From assembly GCF_001625215.2 (NCBI RefSeq), contig NC_030381.2, forward strand, positions 50,987,214-51,051,213: a stretch of DNA of 64,000 bases, read 5' to 3'. How positions within the stretch are numbered: the first letter of the stretch is position 1; each line of letters opens with the position of its first letter. A model generated the notes under the pieces. That model made no database searches. It was not told where the DNA came from and saw only the letters and a program-made list of their open reading frames with translations. Source of the stretch: Daucus carota subsp. sativus (taxonomy: Eukaryota; Streptophyta; Magnoliopsida; Apiales; Apiaceae). A program made the position numbers and the translations under genes. Below, one piece after another: positions 1 to 9,089 of this stretch.

Positions 1-32
1 ACGTTCGAAATTGCCGGTCGAAAAGCATGAAT

Positions 33-506
33 TCATGCATAACTACACATTCCAAACACACAAACATCTCCCTTCTTGCACTTGTTATGACACCCACCAC
101 AATGCTTTCTATCAAACGACGCATTTACACATTTCCCATTACAACATATTTCACTGTACTTGCATTTTTGCCCACACATTCCACAGTTTAGCCTGTCCTC
201 CTTGACATTTACACATTTTTTCTTGCAACAATCCGGCCCGGCACTGCCCTTCACTCGACAGACTCTTGGGAATTTGTTGCAAGTGTAACTAGATGGCAGA
301 CGCTTATTTCCTCGAAAGCGTCTGGATCTACGTAAGGAGGAACTCATGGTAGTCTCGTGGAGATCGGGTAGTATGATAGTGTCATCGGCATCAGATATTT
401 TCGCGGTGACATTATGCGAATGGGTCTGATCTGATGATGCATGTGTAAATGTTGTACATATTGTTGCTAAGAGAACATTGAAAAAGAAGAGTTTGAGATG
501 ATTCAT
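33..506 (-). CDS. STIG1-like secreted cysteine-rich protein
   Basis: A single-exon gene for 157 residues. Residues 1-24 form a hydrophobic signal peptide (Leu/Phe-rich run after MNHLK), so the product should be secreted. A basic, Ser-rich linker with RRSRRFRGNKR around residues 58-69 could be a processing site. The C-terminal ~85 residues hold 16 cysteines with paired CC, CGMC and CGGC spacings, which is the STIG1 domain. Family members act in the apoplast, for example in stigma exudate where tomato STIG1 promotes pollen-tube growth; others are expressed elsewhere. The length is normal for the family and no break is seen. Which STIG1 paralogue this is, and where it is expressed, cannot be told from sequence. 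A CT-rich leader precedes the start and an AT-rich TATA-like stretch lies near 570-585. Confidence 0.9.
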   Translation of the reverse strand: MNHLKLFFFNVLLATICTTFTHASSDQTHSHNVTAKISDADDTIILPDLHETTMSSSLRRSRRFRGNKRLPSSYTCNKFPRVCRVKGSAGPDCCKKKCVNVKEDRLNCGMCGQKCKYSEICCNGKCVNASFDRKHCGGCHNKCKKGDVCVFGMCSYA

Positions 507-2055
507 TCTTTTTGAATATGTAGATGTGGGAGTTTGAAGAGTTTAGTGTAGAAAATAAAGAGAGGAGAGGTGATTTAAATAATTTTAGTATGAAGGGGTT
601 TTTATAAGGTTCTCCACAGAGTTGACATCTAAGAAGTTGCAAGTTGTTAAAAGTTTGGTGAAATGAATATAGAACAGTACCTTATTGTACGAGTTCATAT
701 TGAATTCAAGAAAAAAAAATTGTAGACTTGCTGTGATACCCGGAGGATTAGGTGTCCTGTACCGGACACGGCCCAATTCTGCAATTCAATTTAGTGAGAC
801 AAAATCTAAATTATCCAAAAATCATCTAAAAATGACATAAATACTCAAATTTTAGTTTTATTCAATTTTAATTGATTTTAGCTTAACCCGAAATCGACAT
901 GTTTATCGACATGAACAAGATTTGTTATCAGAAATTATCGGAATTTCTTAATTGTTTCCTTCTTTCAAAATATATATTTCAAATCTTATATTAGAAATTC
1001 TCAAAGTTATTACTACAACTTTGCTGCAATGTAGTCTTGATGAGAATTTGCAGAGGAATATAATAAGAAAATTCAGTTTTGAAATTTGCCTTGCAAAGAC
1101 TTTGATATCTCATTTATTAATTTGGACTACAATATTTAACGAAATCAGAGTATATAACGAAACTAAAGAATTAGGCGGATATAATTTGGGATAAACGTCG
1201 ACTTGTGAACAGGAGATTGTGAAATCTTGGACTGGATAATGGATATGGTAGAAACTAGAAAGGAATGGGCACTAAAGTTTGGGTGCGAGCTGGTTTCAAC
1301 TTTAAGTCAGATGTTGACATGGCTTCCAAAATCCTGACGAAGGTGTTTGTTTCCCCCTCAAGTTGGTCCATTTCTAATACTAATTATAAATTGTTAATTT
1401 GTGTATAAATTCCAAAATCCTGGAGTCATATGTCCAGTATGAAGTATTAGCTTGTCCTCCAAGAACTGCAATTCCGGGGCTTCACTTTATTTCTCAGAAA
1501 ACTGGAAACACACTTGCTATTGCTGCATGCATGCTGATAATGTTTAATATTATGCTCAAAGGGAATAATAAACCTGAAATTAGTCTGCAAGTAGCATTTT
1601 CATCGAGTTTTCAGCATAAAAGATCTCAGGGTGCTGCATATCATCTTGGAGATCAAGATTGGATATAATAATGTAAGGATCAATATCATTTAGAGTTAGT
1701 TTACCAAGAAACTTTTACATGATGGTATCATCAATACCATGGCAGCTGCTTCCCTTGTGAAAAAAGATCACATGAAACATTAATTCACCAGGTAGACAGA
1801 ACACAGAAAAATATAACCAGCAACATATCAAGAAACATTAACATATTAATGCAAGTTCTAAGTAGCCTCTTTATCTTAAAAAATTCAACAGGTACAATAT
1901 TAATATTCTGTTCAAAATAATACCAAGCCATCAATTTGCATCAACATCTGCCATTCTGCCTTGTCAAAGTTTAGTTTCTTCATGAACCATCGGACACTGT
2001 GCCTCATCCCCACCACAAGCAATATTGCCTGCATTGACTTGCAATCATGCTATCA
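507..2055. other. Intergenic spacer, no gene recognised
   Basis: AT-rich DNA between the divergently placed STIG1-like promoter and the 3' end of the S11 gene. Short open frames occur on the plus strand near 952-1194 and 1399-1668, but their translations match no family I know and they lack splice or start context. The stretch from about 1700 to 2055 probably contains the 3' UTR of the S11 gene on the minus strand. Confidence 0.5.
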
Positions 2056-4395
2056 TCATATACGACGCTGCTTTCGAAGTCTGCATCCATTATGAGCTTT
2101 TCGAGTTGTATCTTCGATATAGACAATTGGATTTTGATCATTGCGAGAATTCGTATAACCATCTCTGAAGCTCAAAATTGCTTGCTTCTTTTTCTTGAAA
2201 AAGGTAGATCCATTCACTTTAACCACGAATGATTTCAATCCCATATTCTTGGCAAGTCGCCCGACATGCTCTGCAGCTGTATCAGCAGAATATTGAGTAA
2301 ATTTACCTCCCAGAGATCCTGACGAAGCCCCTATTTTTTTGTTACCCTTAGAGTCTGTTACAGTAACAAAAGCATTGTTTCGAATCAATTTAATATGCAC
2401 AATATCAGCAGTTTCTTTCTCAACTTCTTGATGAGAAAACTGAGGGCCTCGGAATCCATTGCTTCTATTTTCATTCATAACTCCTCTCACAAAGTTCATA
2501 GGTCTCGAGTCTCTCCCTAACTCAAACTCATTTGGTCTACCTTCATTCGTAACTCCTCTGACAAAGCTCATCGGTCTTGAAGGCCTTCCCGTCTCAAACT
2601 CAGTTGCTCTATTTTCATTCATAACTCCTCTGAAAAAGTTCATCGGTCTCAAATTTCTTCCCATCTCAAACTCATTTGGCCTATTTTCATTAGTAACTCC
2701 TCTGGCAAAGTTCATTGGTCTCGGATCATCCCCCGACTCAAACTCCTTTGGAGAAGCAGAATGTATGTAACTTCTAAAGTTTAAAGCACTGGGTAGAGAT
2801 GCATTATCATTCACTTTAAGAAAACCCCACTTCATGCCCAAGGATCCCAAGAAGTTGGGTGATGCATTGGCCAGAGTACGGGCATGATCTTTGGAATTCC
2901 TTGAACCTGTGAAACCACATATATTTATTTGCTACAAACAACAAGATAGAATAAAGACTATAGGTTTAACATTTAAGACCTCTGCTTTCTTAAAGTCTAT
3001 ATGTCACACGTCAATTCTCAAGCAAGTACTATGTTTTGTCTTTGTTAGAAAAGAGAATGATTTTTCATTTTAGTCGCCTACTTGGTTTAATTCTGCGCTA
3101 TATTCAGTGTAATCGTCATTATCCATTCATTATTGCTGGCTAAGTCAGGAGTTGACTAACTGACAACTAAATATTCCTGTCCAAAGGAAATAAAAAATTA
3201 AAAATGTTCCAAGTATTCAGCCTTCAGGAGCCGTCATTACCCAAAAACCCAAAAACTTGCGTCGACTTTCAGATTTGCAGTTGAATAAAAACTATTTTAT
3301 TGAATCAAATATGTGTGAAGCTCAACGGTTCCTGAAGACATTTTATTTAACAAATCAATACTCCTATAAGACTAAAAAAAGTCAAATAAATGACGACATT
3401 GATAAATTATGACGGTTATTAAATATTTTGATCAAGTCTTAATTATATATCTATCATGCAAATAAATCTTATAATTTACTAGTTTTATTAAAAAAAATTT
3501 AATACTCTCTCTGTCAAAAATAGTGTGGTATAAAAACTTTAAAAGTTAATAATTATATTTAAGTTGACCATAAATTATACATTACTTATTTATAGTTTAA
3601 TAAAATTAAAATAAATATTCAAGCGAACCGCAAAACCTGTAAATACCCATCAAAGTAAGAGTTGCATATTCACAAAATTGATAGACATCGAATTAATTTC
3701 TTCTTACTCTTTAAGTTCTCAGTTCTCACCATTGAAGCCAAAACTTAGGTAAATAACCAGTACCTACAGAGTACAGACCACTATAATAGAAAGGCATCCC
3801 AGTTACACTGCAGGGTTAGCTAAGCTTAACACTATAAGCCTCCGTTTGCTAACAAGAAATATAATTCAAAGACAAGCCATATTTACACTCATCTCACCAC
3901 ACTAGTCCACATGGACAAATCTAATCAATTTCAACTTCATTTCATGTGATTAAAACCTGTCCACATACATATTTCACAACACTCAAAATCTCGATATTTC
4001 GGCTTCAAGGGGTCATCTAAAAGGCCCTTAACTCTTATATCCATCTACAAAGACACGCACATAGCTAAAACTTGAAAATATAATCAATATTTCAAGATTA
4101 ACATGAACAAGTTCAAGATCCAAACTTTCGAAATGCGGGTAGAAATCAAAACGCGCCCAATTCAAGAAAACTAAAATTACACATAAAAATATACACACAG
4201 GATATATACATACACAATACAAAAATTCACATATAAATGAAGTTGGATAAACTTACCAGAGAAAGCACTGTAGTTCTGAGAAGGAGAGTTGAGATGAAGA
4301 GGGGTGGACTCAGATTTGGAGCCAAGGATCCGAGAAGCTTGATTGAGTGACCCGACCCGAACAGAGAAGCGAGAGATGGAGCGCGGATAGAACAT
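2056..4395 (-). CDS. Mitochondrial ribosomal protein S11 (uS11m), nuclear encoded
   Basis: Two coding exons, 4395-4257 and 2906-2056, give 329 residues (phase 1 junction; donor GGTAAGTTT, acceptor TTTCACAG). The N-terminus (MFYPRSISRFSVRVGS) is rich in Arg and Ser and lacks acids, as expected of a mitochondrial presequence. The last ~130 residues are the uS11 fold: VHIKLIRNNAFVTVTDSKGN near its start, GSLGGK in the middle, and the family ending HNGCRLRKQRRI. uS11 sits on the platform of the small ribosomal subunit and contacts rRNA near the mRNA exit. The counterpart in Arabidopsis is NFD3, needed for nuclear fusion in gametophytes. Between presequence and core lies an unusual array of 24-residue repeats (separate entry). 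The intron is 1.35 kb and AT-rich, with no recognisable gene. Confidence 0.9.
2460..2745 (-). repeat. 72-bp tandem repeat inside the S11 coding region
   Basis: About four diverged copies of a 72-bp unit encode 24 residues each, with the core RPMNFxRGVxNExRxxEFE and a variable G-R/D linker. They lie between the presequence and the conserved uS11 core. Copies differ by substitutions but none breaks the frame, so the array has been under coding constraint. The repeated residues Met-Asn-Phe-x-Arg-Gly-Val look like a short linear motif. Its role is unknown. Confidence 0.85.
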
Positions 4396-5170
4396 AGCTA
4401 TGGGAATTAGGGTTTTTGGTGAAAGCTAATCAGAACAGAGTTGGGCATATTTCTATACTTGTTCTCTGATTTATTTCTCACAAAAGCGAAAAAGAAAGTT
4501 GGAATAATTAGTTTTACACTTTACCAGTGTTAAATAATTTTTTCCCTGGGTCTTGTTTTTATAAGTTCAGCTTATCAGATAATTTAAGTTTATTAAATTT
4601 ATTATGTTGTTAATAAAATATTTTAATAAAGGAATTGATTGATTAAAATATATAAAATATTATACTAATTAAAAATTTATAAAAATTAATTTTGTTTATA
4701 AAATAAATGTGCCACCTAATAAATCTAATAATTATGAATTGCATATTTACATGTCACATTTTGAACAATCCCAAATTTTTAAGATTTAATGTAAGTTATT
4801 ATACAAGAGAAGAATAAATAGAATATATATTCAATGAATTTTTTTATCGTATATTAAATCTTAGATTTGAGTACTGATAATATGCATATGATAACTATTT
4901 AAATTATATATATACAAAAATTCAACATATAAACTATTGAAAATAGAAATATATTATAGAGTACAATATTAACGATCATGGAATTCTGTTCAAAAAGTTA
5001 ATGATTAATCACTATTAATCCATGTTCTATAACTTACCGAACTGATTAAATATTCAATTGATCAATTAATCATCCAATTAATCTCAATGCAATTTAATTA
5101 ATCACCGAACACCATAGCTTCACCAATTAAGTCGATTCTCGCTTCTTACCAGACTCGTGAAATCATATTA
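4396..5170. other. AT-rich intergenic region upstream of S11
   Basis: Holds the S11 promoter and leader (about 4396-4500, minus strand) followed by very AT-rich DNA with no open frame of note. It ends at the TTA target duplication of the Harbinger-type element. Confidence 0.5.
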
Positions 5171-5282
5171 TGCCCTGTTTGGTAACATGGATTTGATTTC
5201 AAATCCAAGATTTGTGCAAATCTCTTGTTTGGCAAATTTTAAAAATTCAGAATTTGGATTTGTTCAATTCCATCCAAACTTA

Positions 5283-5647
5283 GGGTCTGTTTGGGGGTGC
5301 TGTTAAAAATTGCTGTGTTGTCAGAAAAAGTGCTGGTAAAATAAGTGCTGTTGTAGAAATCAGATAACTGTTTGGTAATTTTTTGATATTTACTTATTTT
5401 GAGTTATAATATAAAAAGTAATAATGATTTTGGTGAGGTTTTATAATGAAATCTATAACAGCATTCTGCAAAAGCTGAAAAGCAGCTTTTTCTAAAAGCA
5501 TGGGACGGCCTGCTTTTTCTAACAGCAGCTTTTCAGCTAAAAGCTGCTGTTCGGGAAAGCTGCTTTTAGATTTACCAAACAGTTTTTCACCTGCTTTTCA
5601 GCAAAAAGCTGCTGTTGCTGTCTGCAACAGCAACCCCAAACTGTACC
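5283..5647. mobile_element. Tourist-like MITE nested in the Harbinger element
   Basis: 365 bp with terminal inverted repeats: left GGGTCTGTTTGGGGGTGCTG, right inverted GGTACAGTTTGGGGTTGCTG. It is flanked by TTA at 5280-5282 and 5648-5650. The interior is built from inverted AAAAGCTGCTTTT-type blocks (5470-5610) that could fold into a long hairpin. There is no coding capacity. Confidence 0.8.
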
Positions 5648-5816
5648 TTAAACACAAGTCAAAATAGAATAATTTGAAATGCCATTCCAAAACATGTCAT
5701 TTGAAATAAAAAAACTAAACGCACACTCCAGCTCCTCCTTCCCGATCCACTCTGCTGCTCGCTCCTCTTCTCCCCTGCTTTCACGCTGCTGCTCGCTCCG
5801 GCCATCCTTCCGTCTC

Positions 5817-5962
5817 CGAAGGTGCAATTCTCCCTCTCTCCACCTCTCTCTCTCCCTCTCCCTCTCGCTCCCTCTCGCTCCCTTTCTGCCTCTCTCTCTC
5901 TCCCTCTCTCTCCCCCTCTCTCTCTCTTCCTATCGCCCTCTCTGTATCTCTCTTTCTCCCTG
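5817..5962 (+). repeat. CT-rich low-complexity tract
   Basis: A run of imperfect CTCTCTCCCT units. Open frames across it encode only Ser/Leu/Pro repeats and are not genes. Such pyrimidine tracts are common in plant 5' UTRs, so it may be the leader of the ancestral transposon gene or of a captured gene. Confidence 0.8.
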
Positions 5963-6441
5963 TCTCTCTTGCCAGTATTGGATTATATTGTTATCAATTT
6001 GTTGCTTAATTTGATATTTATATGTATATATGTGCGTGTAATTGATTTCAGTGCTCTGATTTTTGTAATTAGGGTTTAACCTTCTGTATATAATCTGTGT
6101 GTATATGTATATTGTCCAGAACTGCTAGATGGCAGGTGATTTGAATTCTATCACAAAGACCTAATCTGTTGCCTATACAGTAGACGAGGTAAAATCAGGT
6201 TTGGGTGTTATATATTGTAAAAATTTGAATTAGTTGAGGAGTAATGATTCTCAATTATAGCCTACTCACTAGGTGCGTGCCTCGATATAATATTTCGGGT
6301 ACACATTTCCGATTTGTACACATTTCGCTCAGACTATCTGCTACTGTAACATACACTGTATTCACATAAATACGTCCATCTCTCCATGTTATATAGACCC
6401 CTCTCAATTATCATTTCACTGCTAGCTTAAGTGTTTGCGTA

Positions 6442-6552
6442 ATGGCAAAACGACTAAAGCTTCGCATCTCCAGAGCAATTACATCTTCCTTCCAGTCCTG
6501 CCATTCCAAAGACCCTTCCGTTTCGAATACAATCCAATACTGGCAAATCTAG
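6442..6552 (+). pseudogene. Captured OVATE-family protein 5' fragment
   Basis: A 36-codon frame, MAKRLKLRISRAITSSFQSC followed by HSKDPSVSNTIQYWQI and a stop. The start resembles the basic N-terminus of OVATE family proteins (the MAKRxKLRISRVI...SFQSCRSKDPS type), which are plant transcriptional repressors. The OVATE domain itself is absent. About 50 bp upstream is GTTATATAGACC, a plausible TATA box, so promoter plus start codon may have been captured together. Assignment rests on remembered N-terminal similarity only. Confidence 0.5.
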
Positions 6553-6730
6553 AAACATGAAAGTTGTGCTTTTGGTCAGTTTAATTAGGAATTTGAGCTA
6601 TAGAACTAGTTACAATCCAAGGAGTCTCAGTACACGCAAACCTTACCTTTAGTCTCATAAATAAAGAGCACTTTGGAAATAAATGAAGGAATAATATAGA
6701 GAAATATATACTAATTAAATGAGCACTAAC

Positions 6731-6957
6731 CCTCTTCCGCATGAATTCGATTTCAGCAAATAGAAGTTCATTTTGCAGTTTATATATTCTGAATCAGTAC
6801 TTCAACAAGTAATTCTTATTAGGAAATAATCAGCATATTCTATGAATGTATAAGGACCTTTTTGGAGCGGACTCTGCAAAGTCCATTCTGTAGTTTAGTT
6901 TCCAGGCCTTTAAGATCCTTGGCTGGCAAAGACCCCAGGGCTTCGCCCATCAGATGC
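6731..6957 (-). pseudogene. Captured AGAMOUS-clade MADS-box K-domain exons
   Basis: Two exon remnants in correct order on the minus strand. The first (6957-6858) is exactly 100 bp and translates as HLMGEALGSLPAKDLKGLET then KLQNGLCRVRSKK. The second (6772-6731) is exactly 42 bp and reads NELLFAEIEFMRKR. These sizes and sequences match the K-domain exons of AGAMOUS/SHATTERPROOF/STK-type MADS genes. The first exon keeps a CAG acceptor and GT donor, and the second keeps its GT donor. The base pair that should be the second exon's AG acceptor is AA, so it could no longer be spliced normally. There is no MADS domain, so this is a gene fragment. Confidence 0.75.
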
Positions 6958-7328
6958 CTGTATTATATGCAGATGTTTTGAATTCTAAATCTAGAACTGT
7001 ATAATTAGGTCGTTTTGTAACCTTCTTCCTGAATTTGAAGTTTTTTCTAAGTATATAATTTAGACTTATATTATAAATAATATGTTGAGACCTGTGGTAT
7101 TTCTGTTGCGACTTTGTGCTTAAAGATTTATGATTTAATAAAAAACCTGTGAAAGTGAATTGAATAATTTTTAGAAGTCTGCCTATGTGTCTGCCTATGA
7201 TTTATGATTTCACTGCTCTCATTTTTGTGATTAGGGTTTAACTTTGTGTATATAATCTGTGTAGTTGTCATTTTAAATTTCTGCTCTCATTTTAAAATTT
7301 TAAATTTGTGTATATAATCTGTGAAAAC

Positions 7329-7517
7329 ATGGAAGAAACAACATATATGCAAGAGGTTGAAGAAGAGCTAGAAGCTATGGAAGCAATTGATGTGGAAGAT
7401 AAAGAAGAGGATTTCATCTCAACTGCTCGATCTACCAATGAGTGGACTGAATTTAGAGATCAACTTGCCAAAACAATGTTTGAAGAATATCTAGTAGGAG
7501 GGACTGGAGTTCTATGA
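7329..7517 (+). pseudogene. PIF/Harbinger transposase C-terminal remnant
   Basis: An acidic stretch (EEELEAMEAIDVEDKEED) leads to STNEWTEFRDQLAKTMFEEY and a stop soon after. The W-x-x-(F/W)-R-D-x-L-A-x-x-M-(F/W) pattern is what I know as the C-terminal tail of plant PIF/Harbinger transposases (HARBI1/ALP1-like nuclease family). None of the DDE catalytic core is present. This fits the TTA duplications of the enclosing element. Confidence 0.55.
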
Positions 7518-7959
7518 CTTTTATACATTTTTTCTATGTGGTTCTGTGGGTTGTCATGTTAAAGTGCAGCACGATTTTCGCTTGCATTTATAATGGATTC
7601 ATTTGATTGAGAAATGCCAGCATTCTTTCTATTTATTTACATACATACAGCTCATAATCTAAAGTGTGAGGGTCTGGTGTACTTGATCCTAAACACTTGA
7701 ATCAGAATGTTACTGGCCTCTTCTGCTGGGAAGTCATCATCTGATTCAGGTATACTTTTTTGTTCAAAGATAAGGTAGAATCTTTTCTGAATTTTGATTG
7801 TGATATTAACTTGTAATTCGAAACTGTTTATTGGGTTTTTGTTTTTATCAAAATCTTGGAAATTTATGAAAGATGGAAACTCCTATACTTGCTCCATGTT
7901 TTAATCTTTCTGCTTTCTCAGTCTTTTTCCTCATGCTAAAGTCTTTATGCACATTCCAG

Positions 7960-8384
7960 AATACTATTACTTGTCGAATCTCGATCAGAATATTGCTTCA
8001 ATAATTCAGACAGTGTATTGTTTTAAGCCTGATGGTGACAAGAAGAACACAGAAGGTGTTGGACTTGTTATAAGAGAATCTGAGATGGTTTACAAAGCAT
8101 TCAACTTCGATCAAGAGAAGCTAATGAGGTTAAAGAAGTTGATCATGGAAGACGGGACCATCAAGAACTGCTCCACATTTGTGGCCCTCACGGCCTTGGT
8201 GTGGCGGGCAAGAACTGAAGCTCTTCAGATGAAACCAGACCAACAACTCAAGCTATTATTTGTTGTTGACGGAAGATCAAGATTGGTGAATCCTCCCTTG
8301 CCGAAGGGCTATTTTGGGAACGGGATTGTGCTAGCGTGTAGTGTGAGTAATGCCGGAGATTTGGTGAACAAGCCATTGTGCTAG
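7960..8384 (+). pseudogene. Captured, internally deleted BAHD acyltransferase fragment
   Basis: After a splice-like acceptor (ACATTCCAG) an open frame reads [20 protein letters not shown], near the start of BAHD proteins of the omega-hydroxyacid/fatty-alcohol feruloyl/caffeoyl transferase clade. It then jumps to mid-protein sequence: [30 protein letters not shown] and [14 protein letters not shown]. The part that should carry the catalytic HxxxD motif is missing, as is the C-terminal DFGWG motif. The deletion kept the frame. The frame ends in a 50-bp tandem repeat. It cannot encode an active enzyme. Confidence 0.8.
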
Positions 8385-8457
8385 CGTGTAGTGTGAGTAA
8401 TGCCGGAGATTTGGTGAACAAGCCATTGTGCTAGCGTGTAGTGTGAGTAACGCCGGA
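8326..8457 (+). repeat. 50-bp tandem repeat at the end of the BAHD fragment
   Basis: About 2.6 nearly identical copies of a 50-bp unit that includes the codons for [19 protein letters not shown]. Copies 1 and 2 are almost perfect, so the duplication is recent compared with the gene fragment. The second copy shifts the frame and supplies the stop codon. Confidence 0.9.
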
Positions 8458-9089
8458 TTGTGCTAGCATTTCAGATATAATTTCAGGTTTCTGCAGTATA
8501 GTTATCAGTGCTTGATTAGCATTTTTGTGTTAAGGTTGAGATTCTTGAATTTGGTATTTTTGTTTGATCAATTATACATGTCTCTGTGAAGTTTTTGTAT
8601 TTTTGTTTGAATTTTATCTTAGACTTTATTTGTAATTTTGAATGAGATTAAATATCTATCTTCATGTATCGCCAACTTCAAAATATTATTTAGATAAATA
8701 TTCAAGTACGCATTTGTGATTAAATTTGGAGTTATGATTAAGTTTTTACGTAAAAATTTGTTTAAATTTCAAATTCAGCTTTTGAAATACTAAGATATCC
8801 CAAACAGTGGATTTGGATTTCAAATCCAGGATTTGAAATTCTAATATTCCCAAACAATGGATTTGGATTTCAAATTCTGGATTTCAAATTCTGGATTTGA
8901 AATCCTACATTTCAAATGAAATCCATGTTTCCAAACAGCACCTTATTGGAAATGAGGCGTGTACCATGAGTTCTGAAATATATAGCTGAATTGGTTTTAT
9001 TTGTGCGCTTCGGTTGTGCTAAAAAGGTCCAACAGCACCTCCTTATTCTTGTGCTAGTTTAGAAACATCTCGTCTATCCTCTCTCTGCA

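Larger units (their letters stand above)
5171..8942. mobile_element. PIF/Harbinger-type element carrying host gene fragments
   Basis: The two ends are inverted copies: the left begins TGCCCTGTTTGGTAACATGG and the right, read inverted, begins GGTGCTGTTTGGAAACATGG, continuing with related ATTTGAAATCC-type subterminal motifs. Both ends are flanked by TTA (5168-5170 and 8943-8945), the 3-bp target duplication of PIF/Harbinger elements. The body contains a transposase C-terminal remnant, so the element probably descends from an autonomous one. It also holds pieces of an OVATE-family gene, a MADS-box gene and a BAHD acyltransferase gene, plus a nested Tourist MITE. It has no intact transposase or MYB-like ORF and cannot be autonomous. 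Subterminal ATTTGGATTTCAAAT repeats recur at 8800-8930. Confidence 0.75.

Noticed and set aside
1399-1668. 89-codon plus-strand ORF as a gene
   Set aside because: The translation has no recognisable family features, and the start is not an ATG in good context.
3510-3600. Stowaway MITE from TACTCTCTCTGTCAAAAATA in the S11 intron
   Set aside because: Only one end is visible; no inverted partner was found.
5679-6079. Open frames of 111 and 85 codons
   Set aside because: They translate the CT-rich tract into Ser/Leu/Pro repeats and resemble no protein.
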